NCBI GenBank assembly: GCA_020086605.1
Contig: JACBWW010000021.1
Span: 6,331,924 to 6,395,923, forward strand
Length of the DNA stretch: 64,000 nucleotides
Direction of reading: 5' to 3'
Source: Lanius collurio
Lineage: Eukaryota; Chordata; Aves; Passeriformes; Laniidae
Under the pieces are notes generated by a model, which did no database searches, was not told where the DNA came from, and worked only from the letters and a program-made list of their open reading frames with translations. Each line of letters opens with the position of its first letter. The stretch's first letter is position 1. Positions 55,923 through 64,000 of this stretch are shown one piece after another. The position numbers and the translations under genes were made by a program.

Positions 55923-58290
55923 ATATCATCTAGCTAACCGGCAAAGAGGGGATGAGATGTGCAGAGGGGTGATGTAGTGAGAGCTACATGCCAAGAATCT
56001 TAACAGCAGCCTGAATTAATTTGAAGAGCAGAGTGAGAACTCTGGAGAAAAAGCCTGTAAAAGTGTCCAGAATGAGGGAATAGTTCTGGCAGTGCGGTCA
56101 GGAAAGGGCCAGACACGGAATCTGCCTGGACTACACTAGAACAGCCCAGCTTGGCCTGGGGTCTGTGAGGTGAGGTTGGTTAGCTGGGCTCCCGGGGCTG
56201 CCACTCACACCGACAAGTCAGGCTCCAGTAATTCAACATGAAACATCTTGTTCTGGTGCTGACACATTGGCTGGGAGATGGTGTTCAGATAGGGAACTTC
56301 CTGCTCGGACAGCAGGGGAAAATGGGAAGGCTCTGCTCCAGCTGCTCTGGCTGAAGGCTCTACCCTGCACAGAGCTGGCCAGTGAGACCTGTGGTGTGCC
56401 TGGGACACGCTTCCCCCGGGATCGGCTCCAGCGGGACAGAGCTGGATCACAAGGCTGGATGCCATCCTCTCAGTGCAGCATCTGCTGAGCCCTCAGCAGA
56501 GCAGAGGCTCTGCTGGCTGGGGCAAACGCGTGGATGTGTGTGATTATCAGGGAACGGTGCCGGAATTGGCCGAGCACTTGGAACTTCTCTGTGCAGCTTG
56601 TCGGCACTGACTCGAGAGCAAGGAGTTATTTTTAAGATTCTGCTTTCCCTTGTACTGGAATGACTCAGAAAGAGCTTCCTTTAAACAGCACAGATTTGGT
56701 GGGAAAAGGGGAAAGCTACTGCTGTTAGCTTGGTTCTGAGAATGTGACAATATTTTTGTAACGCTGAAACTTTTGGTAATAAAAGCTTATTTTTAATGAA
56801 ACAACTATTTACTGTGACAACTTGACAGATAATGGTTCTGATCCGAGCAACTCAAACCAGTTCATCTGCCCCAGGTTCTGCTGGTGCTGGGGCTGAGCAT
56901 TTTCCTGGAATTCCTGACTGGACATGAATCTTGCTGCCTCATGTTTGTGCACATCCCTGGGCAAATACCCCTTTGACGTCCAGCACCTTGTGTGTGCTCG
57001 AGGAATTTGCGTTTCCAATCCTGTCCCTTCAGAGCTATTGGAAATAGAAAGGAAAGACCGAAGGAAACCACTTGGTTGCCACGGGTAGAAAACAACCAAG
57101 GAATCCTGATCTCCCCTGCTTCCAGGTACTGCTGTCCCTTTGCTTTGTGCCAGGCAGGGCAGATCGCCTGTGCCAGTGGTGGCAGGGTGGCAGTGCCAGG
57201 CTGGAGTGGTGGGAACAGGGGTTCCAAGGGACTGATGGCCTGGCAGAGCTGGTGTGGAGCTGCCCAGCTGAGTGAGAGGTGTCCAGAGCTGTGGCTTCTG
57301 CTCCAGGACATGCTGGAGATCTGTCGGTGCCCTGGAAGCGCAGAGGCTTCCATGGGGGAATGAAAGGACAGACACTGCCTGAAACACGGCTCTTTAGGGA
57401 GAAAAACACCACAAACTTTAAATGGCATTTGGAGCATGAACAGTGTGTCTCCAGAAAGCCCAAATCTGGGATTAATCCCTGCTGGATGAGGGGTCAGAGT
57501 GCCCAGGGGAAGGTTTCAATTTTGGAGCTTGCTGGACTCCCCAGCCATCCTGCTGTGCACAAAATAAGTTCCTATTTAAAGGCACTATTTTCTTTCCTTC
57601 CAAACAGGCCACCTATAGAGTAACCCAAGTGTTTGAACAGGGTTTGGCCGGATTGATTAAAAGGCAGTGATATTTACCTCCAGCCTTGCTTATATTAGAG
57701 ATCCATTGATCAAACAGCCCCTTTCCAGCTCTGATAAGCAAGGTCTTAAACCCAGTCCATGGGCTGTAATTAAGTAAGTCTCAAGTTTTAAAACCTTCTG
57801 TCACCAGTGCAGTGTGATGGGGCTGCGAGGAAAATGGGGTGAGAAGGGGACAGTAAATAAGACCTGGGATGAGCAGAATTTAGATGAGCAGAACTGAACT
57901 CAAACTCTGAGAGCGCTCACGCCGAAGCTGGAGTTAATTGGGTTGTTTAAAACACTGCCTATGCCCAGCTCGGGTCTCTGCTGTGTGACCTCTTCATTCC
58001 TTTGTGCACAAATGTCGTTGTTTATTAGAGGGGCTGTTTGCACGGCGGCCATTGGTATGTATCGCCCGCCGCGGGTGAGCGGGAGGCCTCTGAGCTTCCT
58101 TCTCAGCCACCGGGAGCTCTGTACTTACACGGATAGAGGTGGGGTCCCCTGGGCACCAGATACACCTGTCTCCGTCCTTTTCCCGGTTCCTATCCCGATC
58201 CTTATCCCGATCGTTACTACGGTCCCGCAGAAGCCGCAGCCCCGCCCTCTCTGTGGTGCCCTGAGGGGCCGGAGCGCCGCCCCGTCCGCA

Positions 58291-58306
58291 GCGCGCCCCC
58301 TGCCGG
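58291..58306 (-). promoter_or_regulatory. CTCF-like motif 3
   Basis: On the minus strand CCGGCAGGGGGCGCGC, a good CTCF core match, same orientation as the two motifs near 27 kb. It lies about 215 bases before the putative UACA start codon. Confidence 0.5.
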
Positions 58307-58375
58307 CCGGGCGGCTCCGCGCCGGGCAGCACCCCTTGAACACGAGGAAGTCCCTCCCCTCCGCCCCGCTCGCTG

Positions 58376-58446
58376 ATTGGCCGCAGGCCCGCGAGGGCGG
58401 GCGGCGATTGGCTGCGGTGAGGGGTGGGCGGGGCGGGGCGGGGCTG
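58376..58446 (+). promoter_or_regulatory. Core promoter: two inverted CCAAT boxes and GC boxes
   Basis: ATTGG at 58376-58380 and 58407-58411 (spacing 31) are inverted CCAAT boxes of the kind NF-Y binds. Tandem GC boxes (gggcggggcggggcgggg, about 58426-58444) follow. The block is in a CpG island just before the putative UACA start. Confidence 0.7.
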
Positions 58447-58519
58447 CCGCGTCCCGGCCGTAGCGGCGGCGGCGGGAGCGCGACGGGGCCGGTGCGAGCC
58501 CCCCGCCCGCGGCCGCGCC

Positions 58520-58576
58520 ATGAAGAGCCTTAAGTCCCGCCTGAAGAAGCACGAAGCGGTCATCGGGGGCAGCGCG
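58520..58576 (+). CDS. UACA: Putative UACA first coding exon
   Basis: Nineteen codons, MKSLKSRLKKHEAVIGGSA, from an ATG in context CGCGCCATGA to donor gtgggt. The N-terminus resembles UACA (MKSLKSRLRR in human as I recall it); the related RAI14 starts MKSLKAKFRK and fits less well. UACA is an ankyrin-repeat and coiled-coil protein that regulates apoptosome levels and NF-kB signalling. The exon lies in a CpG island behind a classical promoter. The remaining exons, including the ankyrin repeats, are not in the window, so the first intron would exceed 5.4 kb. An alternative donor four bases downstream (gtgccg) would change the phase. Confidence 0.62.
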
Positions 58577-58624
58577 GTGGGTGCCGGGGCTGGCCCCCCG
58601 CGGGGCTGGGGGTTCCTGGGGTGG

Positions 58625-58845
58625 GGCAGAGCACGGAGGTCCCGGCTCTTGAATGGGCAGAGCACGGGGGCTCCCGGTTCGTGGTCGGGCAGAGCACGGA
58701 GTGTCCTGGCTTTAGGAGGGACAGAGCATGGGGGTCCCGGCGTTTGGGTGGGTGAAAAACGGAGGGTCCCGGCTCTGGGGGCCGCAGAGCCCGGGGGTCC
58801 CGGCTCCTGGAGGGGCAGAGCACGGAGGATTCCGGCTCCCCGGGG
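58625..58845. repeat. 31-32 bp GC-rich minisatellite, about 7 copies
   Basis: Units built on GGCAGAGCACGG...TCCCGGCTC begin near 58625, 58656, 58688, 58719, 58751, 58783 and 58814. It starts about 50 bases after the donor of the putative UACA exon 1. Unit 5 is the most diverged. Confidence 0.85.
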
Positions 58846-61800
58846 AACGAGGACTTCTCTGGGAGCAGAGAGCGAGGGGAGCCGCGGTAACGCGGGGAGA
58901 AGAGAGCCCGGCATCCGTGGGAAGGGTGTCCGGGGAGTTCGGGGAGCTGGGATGGGCTGGAGGAGCGGGGCTGAGCGGGGGCAGCAGCGGGGTGAGGACG
59001 TTCCCTGCCCGAGCCGCCCCGGCCTCGCTCCGGCGCTCGGAGCACCGAACAGGTTACCTGTGCCTTCGCTGCTGCTTCCTGCCTCCAGCACAAACTAACG
59101 CTCTCTTTTTCCCTAAAAGCCTTGGGAGCCGGTGCGGAGCCCCGGCTGGCAGCCGCCCCGGGGCTCGCTCAATCTGTGTGGAGGGCATCGGGAGGAGCTG
59201 CTTCTGCACTAGGAATTAATGGGGCAGATTTGCTTAGGAAGTGGGCAGAAAGATTTCAGAGTGGCTGGTGACCACGCAGCTGTGGTTGCTGATCATCCCG
59301 TCTGGAATGCAGAGCTGGGGGAGGCAGAACCTCTGGAAATGCACCTTTGTGATGGTGCAGTTGTCTGTGCCTTCTTGTCTGGCTTCAGAAATTTAGGCTG
59401 GTTTTAGCTGGCTTTAACTGGCTTTCTTGGTCTTTCTTTCTGCTTCATTCATCCCTGCAGATGACTTTTGTTGAGGGAGGAGGTCTTTGTAACTGAAGAA
59501 AGCTGTGTTTGGAAATTGCTTTGCGCGGTAAATCATCTTTAATTGTGCCTATTCAGTAAATACTTTCCCGGGAATCCATCCTGAGTTTATCCCTGTGTTC
59601 CTTTGCTGAGCTCACAGCTTGCTTTGTGGAATAGCGGGCCAGGGAGGTGAATGTGAGGCACTGGCTTTTATCAGTTGTCCTTTGAGATGCTGGCTATCTC
59701 TAAAATCCTCCTGCGCATTTGCCTTGGGTCTGAAGCTGTTACCTGACAATAACAGCTCGTGGGGAAAGAGCTGGAGCTGCTCTAAAGTGCTGACGGAACT
59801 CCCTGGCAAATGACAGCTCCCATCCCTGTGCCTGAGGATCCACGGAGCGCAGCAGTGATTCATGAGGCTGTTATGAGGATTTGTCATGTGTGGGCTGGCA
59901 CTGCTCTGTGTTCATTAGTTGTCCTGTACTTTAGAGTTGTTTGTTATTCTCAAATTAGCCCAATAATTAAATTCAAACAAAGACTGACAGCACCTGTGTT
60001 TGGTTTTGAATAGACATGGAGATTTTTCACTTCCAATAAGCCTTCTCTTCAAAGGAGGCTTGAGCAGTTTTAGTACCTTTTAGAGCTGAAATTACTCTAA
60101 AATATGTGAAGGGAAATTGCTTTCAGCAAGATCCTTTAAAAACAGGGATTTTTGTCCACGATAAACTTATTTCCCCTGTTTATTACATAGTTTGGTTATG
60201 TGATCACTCCACCATCTCACCAAATAGCAACTTTTAATCTTTTCTGTGGGGGGAAAAAATCCATCCCCATGGGTGGGTGTTCGCAGGGGGGGCGATGGGA
60301 TGAAGCTGGGTCTGTGTTCTCCTGCTGGGAAGGAGGGGAAGTGGGTGGGATTCCTGCCAGCGGCAGCTTTAGAGATCCTGCTTGAAAGGAGTGTACAAGA
60401 GTTGCCTGTTTGAGAAACTTCATCCTTCTCTCCTCTCCCCACCCAGTGCTATTTCCTGGGGGGTGGAGAGAAACCTAATCCAGCCTGTTTTTGGAAACTT
60501 TCCTCCAGGTGAAGGTAATAGTTACGTGCCTTCTGATGGGGAGCTGTTGGGAATGGCTTTATTACTGATTTTTGATGGAGGGAAGCCACAAAAAGCAGCA
60601 GAAAGTAAAAACCATATTAGTTATTACCGATTCCATGATTATGCAGAATGCTGTGCCTGAAAGTGGAATTACCTGGTTTTGCCAACTCCATCTGGCTGAT
60701 GGTGCTTGGAAAATCATCTGAGCAGCCTGTTCAGTGCTTTGCATAGTGAGACAAATGCCTGCCATTAGCAGGAGTGCAGGCTGGAAAGTTGGATGTGGGC
60801 TTCTGGGGAGAACGAAGCCTTAAGGTCAGAGGAGGTGCCTCGTGCACCAGCATTTACAAGAAGGATCTTAATTAATGGACCTCAATCCCACTGGGACCCC
60901 AGCATCTCCCAGTGCCTGTGCTTCTGAGATTCCACAATACATCCTGACACTATAAATGTGTGTCTGGGACCTGGATTGTGATAAGGAAATGTCTTCTTCC
61001 AGCAGAGTTAGAAATTGTGTCTGTACCAGTGAGATGCTCACTGTTTGGCTTCTCTTGAGAAGCTGACTGGGGAAAGGTTGGTTTGTTGTTCTGCAAAGTT
61101 GTCTTTGGGTCAGACCTTTGCAAATGGAATTTCAGTGGTGAGTTCTGACTGTGGCCTCTGCAGGAGAAAAGGACTTGCTTATTTCTGTAACTCTGGGGTG
61201 ACAGCTGGGGAGGGGCTCTGTTAAATCTCAGCTGTGTTATCTCCTTACGTGGGGTTTTAACCTTGCTGTCCCTTATGATGAGGCCTGGAATTTAGGGAAG
61301 GGACTCTTGGAATTACTGGGAAATATGGAGTTTCTGGTGGTGCTCTGAGCAGAGCTGGAGCTGCCACTGAGCTGCATCCCGAGGTGTGGGATCCCCACAG
61401 TTCAGGAACCATCAGCAGTGCCTGGAGCACCTGCAGGAGATGGGAATCACCTGCAGTGGTGGGAATGGGCAGATAAAACCAGGTGAAAACTCCTACCAAT
61501 CCTTTCTCCTCTGGGAAAAGTGGTGCTGGGTTTAGTTTAATTAAGAGAAACCAAACCTGACATATAATTAGCGGAAACCATTGTGCAAGGAACAAAGGGA
61601 CACCTGAGCACTTGCCCTGGTATGATGAGGTGTGATTATTAAATGAATATCTGAACAAGCTCTGGAGTTAGTGACAGCTGAGCTTGTTCAAGGTTGTGTC
61701 AACGCTTCTTTCCCTGTAGATGCTGCCCAGCTCTGTTAAATGGATGAGTTTTCCTCTGGGAAAGAAGTGGAGCTTTGTAGGGTGACCCAATACACCATTA

Positions 61801-64000
61801 AACATCTGCTTCCGCCCTATCAGCAGCAGAGAGAGCAGGTGCCACCTCCTGTTCTGGGCCCATTTTATTATGGGAATGAAGGATGCTGCTTGAATGTGCT
61901 AATTCATCAGCAACACCTTGTCGTATGTGCAGCAGCATAAATGTTAACAGTAATTTGTAGCCCCAGTGTGCTGTCCAATGCACATCAGTAACTGAAGGGG
62001 TGAAGTGAAAAAATAAGTGTTTCATAAGCTAATATTAACCCTTCAAGATCACTTACAGAAGACAAAGCTGGTGCTGCTGGGGCACGCGAGAGTTTGTACA
62101 CGAACAAGATTTTGTGGCATTTTGTCCTGACTCTGCTGTGTGCAAGGACAGACCAGTCTGTCAGTCAGGCTGATCTCAGTGCCCTGGCCCATCAGCAGAA
62201 TTTTTCCAGTGTTGCTGCTGTTGGCTGGAGCAGTCCTGGCCCTTCCCTCCTCCCTGGGGCAGCCTGAGGTGACTTTGCCGTGGCATCTTCAGGCACCTCA
62301 GCCAAGCATCCACAGCACTGTAATATTCCAATGTCATTCCTGGCCTGGCTGGGGTTTTTCCTTGGAGCATGTTTGGTTCCAGGAAGCTTTATTCAGGCTC
62401 GTGCTAATGTGTTTGTTGGAAAAATCTCTTTGTGATTCATTTGCATTTAGTTAACTGGAATTAGTGCTTGTTTGTGTGATGTTTGGGGTGAAGCTGCAGA
62501 AACACAACGGGCAATTTGTGGTGCAGCATAAGCTTTGTGGTGCAGCCTGTTTACAGGTGCATTGTAATTTTCAGGCTCCGTAGAAAGGAGTATTTAATGC
62601 TTTATCACTTTGGAATGTAGCAATTAAAAATATTTAAAAGAGTGGAGGTTCAGTGAGGGCCTGGGAGTTCAATATCCTGAGCTGATTTGCAGACATAATT
62701 ATACAGATATGCTCTGTGCTTATCTGCTTCGAGTTCATGTGACCTTTTGTGTAGAAGCAACTTATGGAGTACTTTGTCAGTATTTAAATATTAATATTAG
62801 CAAGCACATGCTTGAACATCTGACACTGATCCTGTTCTCATCTCTTACTGGTGACTGACCACAGCTGAGATTTGTTGCTCCCTTCCCCATGTGCTTGGTG
62901 CTGGTTGCTGTGTGCTGGATGCAACAGTCAAGTCAGGTTTCATCACCCCGATATTTCCTGATGCTTTAATAAATGGAAGTACATAAATCAATGGGGCCTT
63001 GCCTGAGAGCTTAGAAATTCCAACTAATGCTGTGCCTGGAGTCCCGGGAAGGCGGGAGCTGTGCTGCTCCCACTGGCAGTGCCGGCAGCTGGACTCTGAC
63101 CCTGCTCCTGTTACTCCCTGTTTAAAGGGGAACTGTTTCTCCTGGGCACCTGTGGGATGAAGCCAGGCTGCAGCAGGACCTGGCCTTGCAGGGCTCAGGG
63201 AGGTGGGAGCTGTGGTGCTGCCGGCTCCAGGAGGGTGTGATGTTCTTTGTGTGTGTGAGTCTGGCCCCAGTTACCATAAAATGTCCTTAGCAGAGTTTGG
63301 AAATGCAGCTGCAAAGGCACTGCTTTGTGTCCAGAGTGCCCCAGCAGCTCTGATCACTTTTATTGCTGTCCAAGTCAGGCTGTGCCTCAAGGCTGGCAAT
63401 CTGAGGCTGTTCTATCAATAAAGGGCTCTGGAGTTGTGTGTTGGCCATGAGACATAAGAAAGTTGTTTCAAAACAAATCTGGGACTGTTTTTAATTCTTT
63501 GAGCAGTCTTTGCCTCCTGCTGGGGTTGTAGGCAGAATCCGTTGACACTTCCAGTGTAGCCTGGGAGCTCTTGTGGCTGATGCTGGTGGATTTTTCCCCT
63601 GGCCCAGCCTGGAAAAGAGAAACTGGCACTGCTGTAAGAGACCTCTCACCCCTTGTAGGGGGAAATGATAATTTTGAGAGGATTTTTTGACACAGAACTA
63701 GAAGTCAATTTGAATTGTTTCTTGATACTTAAATTGATCTTGATGGGATATGCTGACTTGGGAGGAAAATGCCTTCAGGATAGGGTAAAATCAGGATGAG
63801 ATTTAGTTGCTTGCTTTGCTTTAAGCTGTTCGTTAGGACACTGTTACCTTCATTAATGACAGACTGCAGTTACATTTAAACACGAAACACAGCACAGCTG
63901 TTCAGGTGAGGTTTTGACAGGAGTGTTTTCAGCAGGATGCCAAACAAGTGCAGGCTTAAGGGAGCTGCTGTTTTTGATCCCTGTTTGGACTAAACCTTGT
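58846..64000. other. Putative UACA intron 1
   Basis: The CpG-rich part fades by about 59.2 kb; the rest is AT-richer. No ankyrin-repeat exon or other coding exon recognised on either strand, and no clear CR1 fragment. Confidence 0.6.

Larger units (their letters stand above)
45340..58200. other. Large region without recognised genes
   Basis: About 12.9 kb. Frequent short ORFs on both strands show no family signature. It contains three CR1 fragments, a 36-bp tandem repeat and a possible micro-exon at 51386, all listed separately. An AATAAA at 56778-56783 could be a poly(A) signal, though nothing coding precedes it closely. Confidence 0.55.

Noticed and set aside
57994..59091. 365-codon minus-strand ORF over the UACA promoter
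   Set aside because: Made of CpG-island and minisatellite sequence read backwards; Pro/Arg/Ala-rich low complexity with no family match.

Overview
This is vertebrate nuclear DNA, almost certainly from a bird. The genes are spliced, with GT-AG introns mostly of 0.1-4 kb. At least 19 fragments of the CR1 LINE family, the dominant avian retroelement, lie in introns and intergenic DNA, and the gene order fits the avian counterpart of human 15q. The species cannot be read from the sequence. There is one assembly gap (N run, 26619-26914).

Layout. (1) 3127-24909, minus strand: 20 consecutive coding exons of ADAMTS7, a secreted zinc metalloproteinase. All junctions keep phase and they join to 4602 nt (1534 codons), from the furin site at the end of the prodomain to the eighth thrombospondin repeat. 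The signal peptide and most of the prodomain (expected exons 1-3) and the final PLAC exon were not found. The 5' part probably lies in or around the gap; the 3' exon is probably beyond the left edge. (2) 26.9-27.8 kb: a short divergent intergenic block with two strong CTCF-like motifs, a tRNA-Lys(CTT) gene and the CpG-rich promoter of the next gene. (3) 27780-42523, plus strand: a complete 12-exon MORF4L1 (MRG15) coding sequence of 323 codons, with two poly(A) signals downstream. (4) 43.1-58.2 kb: mostly non-coding DNA with CR1 fragments and small tandem repeats, plus one promoter-like block ending in a 5-codon exon candidate at 45325. (5) 58.2-64 kb, plus strand: a CpG-island promoter with two inverted CCAAT boxes, GC boxes and a CTCF-like motif, followed by a 19-codon first exon that resembles UACA. 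The rest of the window would be its first intron.

Function. The genes do not form a pathway. ADAMTS7 acts in the extracellular matrix, MORF4L1 reads H3K36 methylation and nucleates chromatin complexes, and UACA is a cytoplasmic/nuclear ankyrin and coiled-coil protein. The most notable features are the tRNA/CTCF boundary between ADAMTS7 and MORF4L1, a G-quadruplex-like minisatellite filling over half of a small ADAMTS7 intron, a 31-32 bp minisatellite directly after the putative UACA exon 1, and the possible unannotated gene start at 45.3 kb. I see no bacterial, viral or defence system here.
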